This document shows, piece by piece, positions 52,897 to 62,168 of a stretch of DNA of 64,000 bases; position 1 is the first letter of the stretch, and each line of letters opens with the position of its first letter. Origin of the DNA: Paenibacillus senegalimassiliensis. Its GTDB lineage: Bacteria > Bacillota > Bacilli > Paenibacillales > Paenibacillaceae. The DNA lies in assembly GCF_001486585.1 (NCBI RefSeq), contig NZ_LN909045.1, positions 543,368-607,367 on the forward strand. Direction: 5' to 3'. The translations under genes were made by a program, and so were the position numbers. The notes below the pieces were generated by a model. It saw only the letters and a list, made by a program, of their open reading frames with translations. It did no database searches and was not told where the DNA came from.

Positions 52897-54246
52897 TCAG
52901 GCGGCAATAGTTTGAACCAGCAAGTACACATTCAACACTACGATGATGCCTGCTATTGTCCAGGCCAGTAACTTCAGCCAAGGCTTGTTGGCGAACTCTC
53001 CCATCTTCTCCTTGCTGGAGGTGAATCTGACCAGAGGGATGACAGCAAACGGCAACTGCAGTGACAGCACCACCTGGCTGAAGATCAACAAGTCCTGTGT
53101 ACCGCGTTCCCCATAGAGAGCGGTAACGATGACTGCCGGAATGATGGCGATTAATCGAGTAATCAACCGACGGAGCCAGGGGGCCAGCCGAATGTTGACG
53201 AAGCCTTCCATGACGATCTGCCCTGCGAGCGTTCCCGTCAATGTGGAATTTTGCCCCGAAGCGAGTAGAGCTACAGCGAACAGTACACTAGCCAAGGTCG
53301 TACCGACGATGGGAGTCAGCATATAATAAGCTTCCGAAATATCGGCTACTTGCGTCATTCCGGCCTGGTGGAACGTTGCTGCGGCGACGATCAGAATGGC
53401 AGAATTGATCAGCAACGCAAAGGTTAAGGCAATCGTCGAGTCCCAGGTGGCAAATTTGATAGCTTGACGTTTGCCGGCAGAGGTGCGATCGAACATTCGG
53501 GTCTGTACGATAGACGAATGAAGATACAGATTGTGTGGCATGACGGTGGCGCCTATAATGCCGATGGCGATATACAGCATGCCCGGGTCCTGCAAAATTT
53601 GCAGCTTGGGTACATAACCCAAGGCGACTTCACCCATATCCGGCCCTGCCAGGAGCAGGTCAATACCGAAGCAAAGAGCGATGGTAGCAATCAAGATGAC
53701 GACAAAGATTTCTAAGGTACGAAAGCCCTTGTTCTGTAACAATAAAATAAGTAGTACGTCCACGGCGGTAATCATGACCCCGTAGATAATTGGTAAGCCA
53801 AATAATAGGTTTAAGGCAATAGCCGCTCCGATGACCTCGGCGAGGTCTGTGGCTGCAATGGCTAGCTCGCAAAGAATCCATAGGCCAATAACGACAGGCT
53901 TTGAATAATGATCACGACAGGCCTGAGCCAAATCTTTGCCCGTTACGATGCCAAGCTTGCCTGACAGAGTCTGGAGCAGCACCGCCATCAAGTTGGAAAT
54001 CAATATAACGGATAGCAAGGTGTAACCGAAGCGGGAGCCACCTTCAATATCTGTTGCCCAGTTACCTGGGTCCATATAGCCCACGGCCACCATATAGCCG
54101 GGACCGGCAAAAGCAAGAAACTTGCGGAACCAGGAGCCGCCTGCTGGCAGTGAAATGGAACGGTGCGCTTCCGGGAGGGAGGGTTGACCGTTCCCCATGT
54201 TCCAGCCATTCTTGGGAGAACCGGTTTGTTGTTCAGTCGTATCCAT
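52897..54246 (-). CDS. mntH: NRAMP-family Mn2+/H+ symporter MntH
   Basis: 449 residues; about 11 helices after a polar N-terminus of 45 residues. Metal-binding motifs: [12 protein letters not shown] (helix 1, DPGN) and [13 protein letters not shown] (helix 6, MPH). High-affinity uptake of Mn2+ coupled to protons. Start ATG follows AGGGGTGATTTGA. A MntR-like palindrome overlaps its promoter (54267-54300), so repression by Mn-loaded MntR is expected. Confidence 0.94.
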   Translation of the reverse strand: MDTTEQQTGSPKNGWNMGNGQPSLPEAHRSISLPAGGSWFRKFLAFAGPGYMVAVGYMDPGNWATDIEGGSRFGYTLLSVILISNLMAVLLQTLSGKLGIVTGKDLAQACRDHYSKPVVIGLWILCELAIAATDLAEVIGAAIALNLLFGLPIIYGVMITAVDVLLILLLQNKGFRTLEIFVVILIATIALCFGIDLLLAGPDMGEVALGYVPKLQILQDPGMLYIAIGIIGATVMPHNLYLHSSIVQTRMFDRTSAGKRQAIKFATWDSTIALTFALLINSAILIVAAATFHQAGMTQVADISEAYYMLTPIVGTTLASVLFAVALLASGQNSTLTGTLAGQIVMEGFVNIRLAPWLRRLITRLIAIIPAVIVTALYGERGTQDLLIFSQVVLSLQLPFAVIPLVRFTSSKEKMGEFANKPWLKLLAWTIAGIIVVLNVYLLVQTIAA

Positions 54247-54266
54247 TCAAATCACCCCTGATATGT

Positions 54267-54300
54267 ATTGTATACCTACAAAATTCTTTGTCTAGGGCAA
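54267..54300 (-). promoter_or_regulatory. mntH promoter with MntR-like box
   Basis: Minus strand: TAGACA (54289-54294), 16-bp spacer, TACAAT (54267-54272). The sequence TTGCCCTAGACAA (54288-54300) is an imperfect palindrome similar to MntR boxes (TTTGCC-N-GGCAAA) and covers the -35. Confidence 0.5.
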
Positions 54301-54510
54301 CTTTATAATGAAAACGGTTAATTAAATGAGAGTTCGGGTATGTTTGTCAATTTTTTTGCACATCCTATCCAAATACAGGAAAAACAACGCAAAATAGAAG
54401 GTTTAGCGGCATTTTAAGTTGACACGTCTGTAAAAATTATTTAATATGTCTAAGTACAAAAAGCGAGCATTGACAGCTCAGGAATGAAATTTGATAATAC
54501 GGGTGATAAC

Positions 54511-54789
54511 ATGTCCTACAGACCGAATGTTGTAAATGTGACCAAGGCCGGAAGCAACGAACGTGACGGGTTATATGAATTTATCGTTAGTATGGCCGAT
54601 GGTACAGCGTGTCGCGTGTTTTACCACCGTAATCCTGATTGGCGCGTAACGGCTGTCAGCAGATTGCAGAAGACGCCTTGTCCCGTGTGCCGCAAAGATT
54701 TTATCTGCCAATGCATGGAAAAGTTTTCGGGCGAGATTAACCGTCAGATGGAAGAAGGCCAATGGTTCGACAAAGTTTTGGCCCAGTAA
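54511..54789 (+). CDS. Hypothetical protein with CxxC/CxC cluster
   Basis: 92 residues from the ATG after GGGTGA (in-frame ATG nine codons earlier lacks a site). The first 50 residues look beta-rich (YEFIVSMADGTACRVFYHR), then CPVCRKDFICQCMEKF and a helical end. The four clustered cysteines suggest zinc or iron-sulfur binding. Not recognised; it stands alone before a strong terminator. Confidence 0.7.
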   Translation: MSYRPNVVNVTKAGSNERDGLYEFIVSMADGTACRVFYHRNPDWRVTAVSRLQKTPCPVCRKDFICQCMEKFSGEINRQMEEGQWFDKVLAQ

Positions 54790-54815
54790 TTACACCTTCA
54801 TACTGATGACAGCGA

Positions 54816-54842
54816 GCGCGGGGGATGCCCCGTGCTTTTTTC
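54816..54842 (+). terminator. Terminator of the CxxC protein gene
   Basis: GCGCGGGG / CCCCGTGC (one G-T) stem, loop GATG, then TTTTTTCTT. Confidence 0.88.
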
Positions 54843-54908
54843 TTAGGTTTTTTATTTTTGGCTTTGTTTATTGTGTACCGAAGTTGGCCAAATCATTAGC
54901 ATAGAGGT

Positions 54909-54941
54909 AGTTCAAAAAAGTCGTCTTCCCTAGACGGAGTT
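54909..54941 (+). repeat. MITE-like repeat, end fragment
   Basis: GTTCAAAAAAGTCGTCTTCC and the following TAGACGGAGTT match the right-hand end of the 1298-1465 copy (reversed) with one inserted base and one substitution. The rest of the repeat is absent, so this is a relic. Confidence 0.7.
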
Positions 54942-54979
54942 ACATATAGTAATCAATTGCTGCGAAGGGGGCTGGGGCA

Positions 54980-55402
54980 ATGCCGGATACATCGACAGTA
55001 CCGGAGTACATTGTATTGTTTGATGGCGTCTGCCATCTTTGCCAAGGAGCAGTCAAATTTATTATTAAGAGGGATTCGAAGCAGAAATTTCACTTTGCCT
55101 CCTTGCAGTCTCCAAGTGCTCGCAGGCTTCTTAAGGAGGCCGGGCTGGATGGCGAGTCACTTGAGACGATGATACTAATTGAACAGGGAGTATATCATAC
55201 ACGTTCAACAGCAGCCTTGCGTATTGCGAGAGCTCTTCGTTTTCCTTGGCCCTTGCTTTATACTTTTATCCTGGTTCCCAAGCCTTGGCGTGATGTGGTT
55301 TACACAGCTATAGCCAAGCGGCGTTACCGCTGGTTTGGCAAAGATGAGGTCTGCATGATGCCAACGGCGGAGCTTAAGGCCCGTTTCTTGCCGGAGGAAT
55401 AG
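54980..55402 (+). CDS. DCC-family (DUF393) thiol-disulfide oxidoreductase-like protein
   Basis: 140 residues. YIVLFDGVCHLCQGAVKFIIKRDSK contains the DxxCxxC signature (DGVCHLC), and HFASLQSPSARRLL and KRRYRWFGKDEVCMMP follow the family pattern. Start after GAAGGGGGCTGGGGC. Predicted thioredoxin-fold redox protein; partner unknown. Ends in front of the terminator at 55476 that separates it from the Tad locus. Confidence 0.88.
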   Translation: MPDTSTVPEYIVLFDGVCHLCQGAVKFIIKRDSKQKFHFASLQSPSARRLLKEAGLDGESLETMILIEQGVYHTRSTAALRIARALRFPWPLLYTFILVPKPWRDVVYTAIAKRRYRWFGKDEVCMMPTAELKARFLPEE

Positions 55403-55475
55403 GATGAAAATAAAACTTGTTCAATCTCCAAAAATGTGATATTCTTACTGTAAATTTAAGGTATACGGGAACGGT

Positions 55476-55527
55476 AGCACCGTCCATGATCCGATTCACA
55501 ATCGGGTTTTGGGCGGTGCTTTTTTTG
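55476..55527 (+). terminator. Terminator before the Tad locus
   Basis: AGCACCGTCC / GGGCGGTGCT arms around an inner CCGATTCACAATCGG hairpin, then seven T. Confidence 0.85.
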
Positions 55528-55552
55528 TTCCCTCTAGCGAGGAGGACGACGT

Positions 55553-56692
55553 ATGCATCCGATTAAGTTGGTATTGGTCGTGCGTGAGGAGGAATATATT
55601 GAGCCGTTTCTTCAATATGTGCACACAAGCGAGTATGACCGAAGCCTGAAAGTTACTGCATTTAGCAAGGCAGAATCCTTCAGCCGCTATATGGACCAAT
55701 GTGGGGATGATGTGGACAGCGTTTTAGCTGAGCCAACATTTTTGCAGGATGTGGCGATGGCCAAGCATCCCCATATTCGCTGGGTGCTGCTTGGTGGGCT
55801 GGTCACTCCGGAGCTTTCGCAGCAGCCCTTGCCCCGATTGGATAAATATCAATCGCTTCATCAGTTGCTAATGAGTTTAGTCGAACTAATCAGGGGAGCG
55901 CACGAACAGAAGCGCAAAGAGGGTTACACACAGGTTATCGGGGTTTATTCCGCGACCGGAGGCAGTGGGAAAACAACAGTCTCCTTGAATCTGACCCGGC
56001 AATGGGCCGAAGAAGGGCGAAGTGTATTCTATTTAAATTTGGAGACGGTGGGCAGTGGGCTCTTATTTACCGGACCGGAAAGTAAGCGGGACGGACTGGC
56101 TCGACTGTTGTATGACCTCAAGGCGGCTAACGATCGACAGGAAGGGTTGAAGGCTCCGGTATCAGCTTATGCCTACCGGCATGCCGAAATCCAGGGGGAT
56201 ACTTTTCCTCCTGTAGATAACTTGGAAGAATTACTGGAGATGGGATGTGCTGACACCGTGTCACTGATTGACTACATTGCCGGTAGCGGTATGTATGATG
56301 TTGTCGTCATTGACACTGATGCCTATCCTGACGGCAGGATGGACGCTGTATTTCAGAAGGCAGACCAGATTGTCTGGTTGGTGGTGGATGATCACGAGGC
56401 CTTGCGTAAGACAGGGATTTGGTTAGGACATCTTGAGCGCACTCGTCCTGATTTTCCGTCAATCATGCAGAATAAGCTCAAATTTGTGCTGAACCGTTAT
56501 ACGGGTAGCAAGCAAGTGGAAATGCCCCCTCAAATCAAGCTGTACGGGTTGTTGCCTTTGATTCCGGTCTGGAGTCATCAGCCGACTCGTCAAGGTGAGC
56601 TGCCACACTCTCCTGTCTATCAACGTGACGTGATAAAGCTGGGGCGAGAACTTCTGGACGGAGCGGGCACAGTTAACATGCAGGAGGGATAA
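55553..56692 (+). CDS. CpaE-like Flp pilus assembly ATPase
   Basis: 379 residues. N-terminal receiver-like domain without the usual acidic pocket (1-115), then a MinD/ParA-type P-loop ATPase with deviant Walker A VYSATGGSGKTT (K140) and VVVIDTDAYPDGRM. CpaE-like proteins localise the Tad/Flp secretion machine at the membrane. Start after GAGGAGGACGACGT. Three bp before cpaF, same operon. Confidence 0.82.
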   Translation: MHPIKLVLVVREEEYIEPFLQYVHTSEYDRSLKVTAFSKAESFSRYMDQCGDDVDSVLAEPTFLQDVAMAKHPHIRWVLLGGLVTPELSQQPLPRLDKYQSLHQLLMSLVELIRGAHEQKRKEGYTQVIGVYSATGGSGKTTVSLNLTRQWAEEGRSVFYLNLETVGSGLLFTGPESKRDGLARLLYDLKAANDRQEGLKAPVSAYAYRHAEIQGDTFPPVDNLEELLEMGCADTVSLIDYIAGSGMYDVVVIDTDAYPDGRMDAVFQKADQIVWLVVDDHEALRKTGIWLGHLERTRPDFPSIMQNKLKFVLNRYTGSKQVEMPPQIKLYGLLPLIPVWSHQPTRQGELPHSPVYQRDVIKLGRELLDGAGTVNMQEG

Positions 56693-56695
56693 ACG

Positions 56696-57595
56696 ATGGA
56701 TGAGGCGGATTTTTCAGCTCTGCGCCAGGACTTGCGTCAAGGTCTGGACGTTACCTCTGTGATGAAGGATGAGCAATTACTGGAATATATTGAGCGGTAT
56801 GTGCTGGAGGAAAGGCGCTTGTGCGGATTAACCGCCACCGAGAAGCACAAATGGGTGCGTAGGTTATACGATTCATTTCGCGGTCTGGATGTACTCCAGC
56901 CCCTGGTAGATGATCGAAGCGTGACTGAAATTATGATCAATAGCCATAATGAAATCTTCGTAGAGCGCGATGGGCAAGTTGCCCGGCTACCGGTCTGCTT
57001 TGAGTCCAGGGAACGGCTGGAGGATATCATCCAGACGGTGGTGTCGGGAGTCAATCGGGTGGTGAACGAATCATCGCCGATTGTGGATGCCCGGCTGCGA
57101 GATGGGTCACGGGTTAATATTGTGCTCCCTCCCGTCGCCTTGAAGGGACCGACGATGACCATCCGCAAATTCCCCGAGAAGCCGCTGACGATGGAACAGC
57201 TAGTAGCCAGAGAATCCATAAGCGAAGAAGCCGCCGAGTTACTGCGGCAGCTTGTACGTAGCAAGTACAACATTTTTATCAGCGGCGGAACCGGCTCGGG
57301 CAAGACTACATTTCTGAATGCCTTGTCCCAATTCATCCCTTCTGATGAACGGGTGATTACCATTGAAGATTCTGCGGAATTGCAGATTAGAACCGTCCCC
57401 AACCTGGTATCGCTGGAGACACGCAATGCCAACACAGAGGGACGGGGAGAGATTACCGTTCGGGATTTGATCCGATCATCCCTTCGAATGCGCCCCAACC
57501 GGATTATTGTGGGTGAGGTTCGTGGGCCGGAATGTCTGGATATGCTACAAGCGATGAATACTGGACATGATGGTTCTCTATCATGGGTATTGTGA
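56696..57595 (+). pseudogene. cpaF: CpaF Tad-pilus ATPase, C-terminus lost to an insertion
   Basis: 299 residues remain: N-terminal helical domain, Walker A SGGTGSGKTT (about 193-202), Asp box VITIEDSAELQI, Walker B IIVGEVRGPE, and MNTGHDGSLS, where intact CpaF continues as TGHANS and about 80-130 further residues. Here it runs into WVL and a stop. Without the end it cannot form a normal hexamer. The junction is the edge of the integrated element; the missing part and tadBC probably lie beyond the element on the right, outside this window. Confidence 0.88.
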
Positions 57596-57617
57596 TAGTA
57601 AATTAATCTAGAATCTT

Positions 57618-58181
57618 CTAGTTGAACGAAATATCATGGATGTAAGCATCAAAAAACTTGTTTTTTACGCCTTTTACGTTTCTTAAGTCTGTATTTACTA
57701 TAATTTTGTTAAAGATTGTATAGATAAGTTCTTTCTTCTCTCGATCATCGAAATATGGCCAACCTTCAACTAATCCAACAAGTTCTTCAATTCGAGGTAT
57801 TCCAGAAAAGGATTTTTGTTCTTGTGCAATGCGTTGACGAACTTCCTTCTCGTTTTCATCCTCCTCAGCCATTTTTTTACGGATGTCTTGTTTTCCTATC
57901 AATCCTTCAACAAACATGTACTGCCATTTCTCTCGTCGTTCAGCAATCTTCGCGAGTTCACGTTTGGCAGTATCAATTTCACTTTTCTTTTTTCCCTCTT
58001 CAGTATATATTCTCTTAGCTTCTTCATTGAGCTTCTCCATGTCTTCTTGGATCTGATTGATATACTGGAAAACCAAGTGCTCGATATGTGACTGACGAAA
58101 TGTAGGTAGATCGCACGTTTTACTATGATGACGGTTTGAGCAAATATAATACTGAGTACGGACAAATGACTGGCCACGATG
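57618..58181 (-). pseudogene. Large serine recombinase, C-terminal remnant
   Basis: About 187 codons remain in frame (first after in-frame TGA at 58182-58184; an upstream TAG follows). Visible are the zinc-ribbon end QYYICSNRHHSKTCDLP, the long coiled coil (LVFQYINQIQEDMEKLNEEAK) and the terminal EKKELIYTIFNKIIVNTD, all typical of the C-terminal DNA-binding region of LSR integrases. The catalytic N-terminal serine domain and recombinase domain are missing, so it is inactive. It directly borders the cpaF junction, where an LSR gene is usually found next to attL. Confidence 0.85.
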
Positions 58182-58407
58182 TCAGAGCTATCTAAAGTAA
58201 GCACAGGAAACATGTTCGCGAGAAGCTTATGTCCTTTCAAATTGGGAGTATGAAACATGGAATCAAATTACGGAAAACTATACCAATAATGAATCAAATA
58301 TGGTAGCATGTACTATGATTCATAAAATTTAAACTAATTTTAGAAAAGGAGGATGTTTTTAGTATATTAGTAATTTTCATAAATTTGAGAACAGAAGGAG
58401 GATTATT

Positions 58408-59235
58408 TTGAAGAATTTCAAAAAAATAGTTGGCTTACTTCTTACTCTTACGGTTTTCTCTGTTTTCGCAACTTCTGCTTACGGATATGAGCTTGAATCT
58501 ACTGAAAAGATTGTTCCCTATTATTTTGAACAGGCTATCGTAGATGAAAATAACGAGGTTATTGGCACTAAAATAACTGAAGCTTCTATCAAGGTGGATG
58601 CTGTTGAAAATGGAACACTAAAAACTATTACAGAAGATATAAAATACAATTTGAATGATAAAACTCTAGATTTAACAGAAATTTATAAGGATGAAATAAA
58701 AATAACGGAGATCCTTATAGAAACATCTGGGGATTATTATATAAACGGAGAAAAGCTTAGTGATAAATTTCTGAATACAGAAGTGAATTTACTTGGTGTA
58801 CATGATCCAGAAATATCTCTCAACTACGAAACCGAAAGTGGAGGAAATTCATTCCTTACCTATTATACTAACTCAACAACCGGTGATGCTGAAATGTTTT
58901 ACTTGAAGACATATTTGTCTTCTTATACAAACTTCTTTTTAGATCCTCCAAGTGATAAAACGTATATCTTTAAACATGCATATATAGGAGCAAATGTATC
59001 AGACTTCAAAATGTATGCTAATCAAGTTGCAAGTGCAAGATCAACGGTTAGTGCTGGAGTGGCTACACTGATTGCAAGTGGAATTACAATACTTACTCCC
59101 GCAGTTATTATTGGACTGATTGGAACATCAGCTGCAGCACTTGGTGTGTATCTTGGAAGTAATAGTGGTCATGAAGCTATGCAAAATGCTCAAAGTTTAT
59201 TAATAAACATGGACGGTCACTACGTATATCCGTAA
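58408..59235 (+). CDS. Secreted protein with Gly/Ala-rich hydrophobic C-terminal segment
   Basis: 275 residues, TTG start after GGAGGA. Signal peptide MKNFKKIVGLLLTLTVFSVF, cleaved near SAYG. The middle is beta-rich, without known motifs. Residues about 212-246 (SAGVATLIASGITILTP, IIGLIGTSAAALGVYLG) form an unbroken small-residue hydrophobic stretch typical of membrane-active or pore-forming proteins. The next gene encodes a small three-helix membrane protein, the arrangement of a bacteriocin and its immunity protein. Not recognised; a toxin role is inferred. Confidence 0.65.
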   Translation: MKNFKKIVGLLLTLTVFSVFATSAYGYELESTEKIVPYYFEQAIVDENNEVIGTKITEASIKVDAVENGTLKTITEDIKYNLNDKTLDLTEIYKDEIKITEILIETSGDYYINGEKLSDKFLNTEVNLLGVHDPEISLNYETESGGNSFLTYYTNSTTGDAEMFYLKTYLSSYTNFFLDPPSDKTYIFKHAYIGANVSDFKMYANQVASARSTVSAGVATLIASGITILTPAVIIGLIGTSAAALGVYLGSNSGHEAMQNAQSLLINMDGHYVYP

Positions 59236-59341
59236 TAGTATTGGGTAAGAACAATATAGGCTATGGAGTATTTTATACTTCATGGCCTATATTAATAATG
59301 TATAATAACATTATTGTAGAGTATACAGGTGAGGTGATTTA

Positions 59342-59596
59342 GTGGTTGGAAAAACTTTAAAAGCTCTGAGATATATTTTCATAATAGTAACAGTTGTTTT
59401 CTTAATATTTATTTTGTTAGATCCTCTTAAAACGATTTACTTTGGATATTTAACGTTTTTTTCAAGTTTAGGTGTATTAATGTACATTTTTGAAATGAGG
59501 AGAGAAGGCACTAAAGGGAGTCGGTTGGTTCTAACTATAATCTCATGTGCTTTATTCTTAGTTGTATCGCTGTATATTTTCGCTTCAAACTTATAG
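59342..59596 (+). CDS. Small three-helix membrane protein, possible immunity protein
   Basis: 84 residues, GTG start after GGTGAGGTGATTT. Three helices (about 10-27, 33-50, 59-82) with basic loop EMRREGTKGSR between 2 and 3. 106 bp downstream of the secreted Gly/Ala-rich protein, same strand. Size and topology match immunity proteins; homology was not recognised. Confidence 0.6.
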   Translation: MVGKTLKALRYIFIIVTVVFLIFILLDPLKTIYFGYLTFFSSLGVLMYIFEMRREGTKGSRLVLTIISCALFLVVSLYIFASNL

Positions 59597-59633
59597 AATG
59601 ATGGTTATATGGTACTAATCGTTTAGGTTTTGA

Positions 59634-59726
59634 TTACAGAGGATACAATCTAAAAACGACACCTTTCCGCCTAATAATAATCACATACCCGTAATTTGCT
59701 GCAATCTCAGAGATAGCCTTCCTGCT
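59634..59726 (-). other. Possible coding relic
   Basis: In the 261-bp gap 59597-59857 the minus strand reads, from about 59726, SRKAISEIAANYGYVIIIRR and ends at TAA (59634), protein-like but with no start codon in frame. Upstream MGKDYVGVS is in a different frame, so a frameshifted fragment is possible. Nothing else is seen in this gap. Confidence 0.3.
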
Positions 59727-59857
59727 GAGAAACACCAACATAGTCTTTACCCATAAAAAATGCCGGTTCGGATTTTGTATGTTAAATCAGATTCTTTGCA
59801 TAAATAAGTAGGGCTCTTCTTTGAATGATTGCAGCAACAATTACGTTTTTTTTGTTT

Positions 59858-60058
59858 TTATGGCTTAATAAATCCCAGGACAGTTGTTACATGAGAAATT
59901 TCCTCTAATGGTATCCAAATCACTCCATCAGCCGAGTTGATCTTCACCCTACTCTTATCCTCTCCCCAACTGGCAATGCCCGCTATTTTTGATTCGTCTT
60001 TCAGTGTTAAGATAATTTCCTGTTTTGATCTTATAGCCTTACTTATGTATGTGTACAA
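59858..60058 (-). CDS. Small hypothetical protein (Sm/YolD-like pattern)
   Basis: 66 residues from TTG nine bases after GGAGGGGG (ATG at 60076 or GTG at 60067 are alternatives). Amphipathic N-terminal helix, then beta-strands with LTLKDESKIAGIASWGEDKSRV and a following strand WIPLEEISHVTTVLG, the pattern of small SH3/Sm-like proteins carried on phage and integrative elements. Function unknown. Confidence 0.55.
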   Translation of the reverse strand: MYTYISKAIRSKQEIILTLKDESKIAGIASWGEDKSRVKINSADGVIWIPLEEISHVTTVLGFIKP

Positions 60059-60150
60059 GTATTTCACCCCCTCCATATACAATTCTATATTTTACATAAT
60101 TGTCCTTTTGTGTAGAAAAGAAAAAGAGCTGCATTAGCAGCTCATAGAAC

Positions 60151-60978
60151 TTAATGATACGTAGCGGCAGTAACTGTACTGTACTCACTTATCTCAAAGG
60201 TGAGAATGTTATTAAAGATAACGTAATCAGTCCGTTTGCTGAATGGCCCCCGATTGTTATCGTGCTTGTTAATGGCATATTTGGATGGACCAGAGCCCTC
60301 GTCTTTGGTGTCGTACCAGTTGATGAAGGCATTTACTTCATCCATAGAGAGGTCGTATTCTTTCTCCAGGCCAGTTAACATTGTTACGACTAAGATCGCT
60401 CGATTAACAGTAGGCTGTGGCTCTGGAGGAGTGACAGTAGAACTGTTATACATTTCTAAAGCCCCTAGAGTAACAGATGATTTTCCGTTATTTTTGGTAA
60501 TATTTATTCTGTATTTAATATATGAGTTCTCATTTTCAAATAGAAATTCTTTTTTCTCGCCTTGTGTCCAATCACTTATACCAATTTGAGTGTCTAAAAT
60601 AATCCACTTCTCTCCATCCCATCCTTCAAACGTCCAATCTTTTGGTGATTCTGCTTTGTAATCAATATGGCTGCTTCTTGGTATCAAAACATATTTATTA
60701 ACTATAGTTGATTCAAAGAACTCGTAAGAAATCCATCCATAAGGAATACCTTCTGCTGATGCCCAACCCACATCATTTATATTTCTATCAAATACACTAT
60801 ATGCTTTATGGTTCGCGCTCCACTCACTACTTGCAGCGGCTATGCCAACTGGAGCATTATTTGAAGTCATTTTAGGAATTAAATTGACTTCTTCTGAGTT
60901 TTCATCAGCAAATGCATTTGTTCCAAGGCTTAATAGTAGCAAAAATGAAAGTAAAATAGATAATCCCGTTCTCTTCAT
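60151..60978 (-). CDS. Secreted discoidin-like (F5/8 type C) protein with Paenibacillus C-terminal domain
   Basis: 275 residues. Signal peptide MKRTGLSILLSFLLLLSLGT ends at NAFA. Residues about 35-180 look like a discoidin/F5-8C beta-sandwich (AYSVFDRNINDVGWAS, WISYEFFESTIVNKYVLIP, WTFEGWDGEKWIIL). After a Pro-rich hinge, the last 80 residues (AILVVTMLTGLEKEYDLS, KYAINKHDNNRGPFSKR) form a domain seen at the ends of many Paenibacillus secreted proteins. Binding to a sugar or surface is likely. Confidence 0.75.
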   Translation of the reverse strand: MKRTGLSILLSFLLLLSLGTNAFADENSEEVNLIPKMTSNNAPVGIAAASSEWSANHKAYSVFDRNINDVGWASAEGIPYGWISYEFFESTIVNKYVLIPRSSHIDYKAESPKDWTFEGWDGEKWIILDTQIGISDWTQGEKKEFLFENENSYIKYRINITKNNGKSSVTLGALEMYNSSTVTPPEPQPTVNRAILVVTMLTGLEKEYDLSMDEVNAFINWYDTKDEGSGPSKYAINKHDNNRGPFSKRTDYVIFNNILTFEISEYSTVTAATYH

Positions 60979-61080
60979 AAGTATTCTCCTTAAATGTTTT
61001 TTGTTACGACCAACGATACATCGAATGAATAGCCCTGTCTAAACATAAAAGCCTATATCTGCAATATCATGTGGATTCAG

Positions 61081-61100
61081 ACAAGGAAATTTTTCCTTGT
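61081..61100. promoter_or_regulatory. Twenty-bp perfect palindrome upstream of the small regulator
   Basis: ACAAGGAAA-TT-TTTCCTTGT; its end overlaps the -35 TTGAAT at 61100. May be an operator; as RNA it would be a hairpin. Confidence 0.5.
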
Positions 61101-61144
61101 TGAATATCGAATATGCATTTGCATATAATGAGAACAAATGTTCT
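61100..61144 (+). promoter_or_regulatory. Promoter with SOS-like box
   Basis: TTGAAT (61100-61105), 18-bp spacer, TATAAT (61124-61129), then AGAACAAATGTTCT (61131-61144), which has the GAAC-N4-GTTC core of the Gram-positive LexA/DinR box and matches 12 of 14 consensus positions. Its place just after the -10 would allow LexA repression. Confidence 0.6.
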
Positions 61145-61160
61145 TATTGGAGTGATACAT

Positions 61161-61451
61161 ATGTTAAATGATCTGGAGCGTAAACTACTACGTATTCTTT
61201 ATAATTTTTCGTCTCAACACGGACGTATGCCTCGTATGCCCGAGTTGCAACAGAAAACCGGGCGGGGCAGGGAAGACATCACAGGAGCCCTACGCACGCT
61301 TGTAGAGCAGCAATACATCTTATGTCCAGATAATCCTAGCTTAGAGACGATAGTGATATTGGAGGCATGGGAGAGAGAAGAAATGATAGCCCGAAATGGG
61401 TTAGGAGTCCGAAGAGGGAATTTAGAAGGGCGTTATTCTTGGAGAAAATAA
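61161..61451 (+). CDS. Small winged-helix-like protein, LexA-type N-terminal pattern
   Basis: 96 residues from the ATG after TGGAGTGAT. LERKLLRILYNFSSQHGRMPRMPELQQKTGRGREDITGALRTLVEQQYI (in part) resembles the LexA/IclR-like winged helix (GRMPRMPELQQK corresponds to GYPPSVREIG-type helix 2), without a peptidase domain. Transcription factor is likely. Its own promoter carries an SOS-like box and a palindrome, so it may be induced by DNA damage and may control element genes. Confidence 0.62.
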   Translation: MLNDLERKLLRILYNFSSQHGRMPRMPELQQKTGRGREDITGALRTLVEQQYILCPDNPSLETIVILEAWEREEMIARNGLGVRRGNLEGRYSWRK

Positions 61452-61541
61452 TATAATTATCTCAAAAAAAAATAGTGAGCCGTCACTTATTTATAATAGT
61501 AACGTATTACTCCATATAGGATATAGTGGAGGGGGCCGGCG

Positions 61542-62168
61542 ATGTATAAAATAAAAGAATTCGTATTGGAAAATCAACTATTAATTCTAAGAGTTTTATT
61601 AGGCCTTACACTTTTCTTTCTGATTACAAGTTTTGTGTGGATTTATAATCTTTTGAAAGAGGAAGACCCACGGTATACAACTTATTCTTGCGGACGTTTA
61701 TTTGATGTTGGGTCTAAAAAATTAACTACTGAGCAAAAAATAGGGGTTTCGTCTTCAGTAAGTTTCAAACAAGAAATGAACATGATTTCTTTCATGTTTG
61801 AGACTATTTCTTTATTTAGCAAAAAGGCAAATATTGTGAATGATACTAATTCAATAATTTCATATGCGCAGCAGTTTGGTGAACACAAAAAAGTAGATTC
61901 GTTTACTATACCTGAAAATGCTTGTTATGTCTCATTAGATGAAGGCAAGATAGATTATAATTATCTTAATCTTCCCGATGTCCCCAGACTGCAAGTATAC
62001 AATTGGGTGAAAGAATATCAAAATTATTTATCTGAAGAATATACAGAGCTTAACTTAATTCTTATTATCGATGACAATGCGATACATCAAAAGAGCGTTA
62101 TTTCTTCAAATAAGTTCAAAGGTATTGAAGAACAGAATATTGTATATGATATCAACAAAAATGATTGA
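61542..62168 (+). CDS. Hypothetical membrane-anchored protein
   Basis: 208 residues, ATG after GGAGGGGGCCGGCG. One N-terminal helix (about 14-34, LRVLLGLTLFFLITSFVWIY), then a polar, mostly extracellular or cytoplasmic part without recognised motifs. Low-GC codon use as in the rest of the element. No partner is obvious. Confidence 0.6.
   Translation: MYKIKEFVLENQLLILRVLLGLTLFFLITSFVWIYNLLKEEDPRYTTYSCGRLFDVGSKKLTTEQKIGVSSSVSFKQEMNMISFMFETISLFSKKANIVNDTNSIISYAQQFGEHKKVDSFTIPENACYVSLDEGKIDYNYLNLPDVPRLQVYNWVKEYQNYLSEEYTELNLILIIDDNAIHQKSVISSNKFKGIEEQNIVYDINKND

Noticed and set aside
56696..57595. Treating cpaF as an intact shorter variant
   Set aside because: The break lies within the universally conserved GHDGSLSTGHA segment and coincides with an LSR remnant and a composition change.
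57899..58258. 119-codon minus-strand frame over the recombinase remnant
   Set aside because: Different frame from the LSR zinc-ribbon and coiled-coil protein; a shadow.
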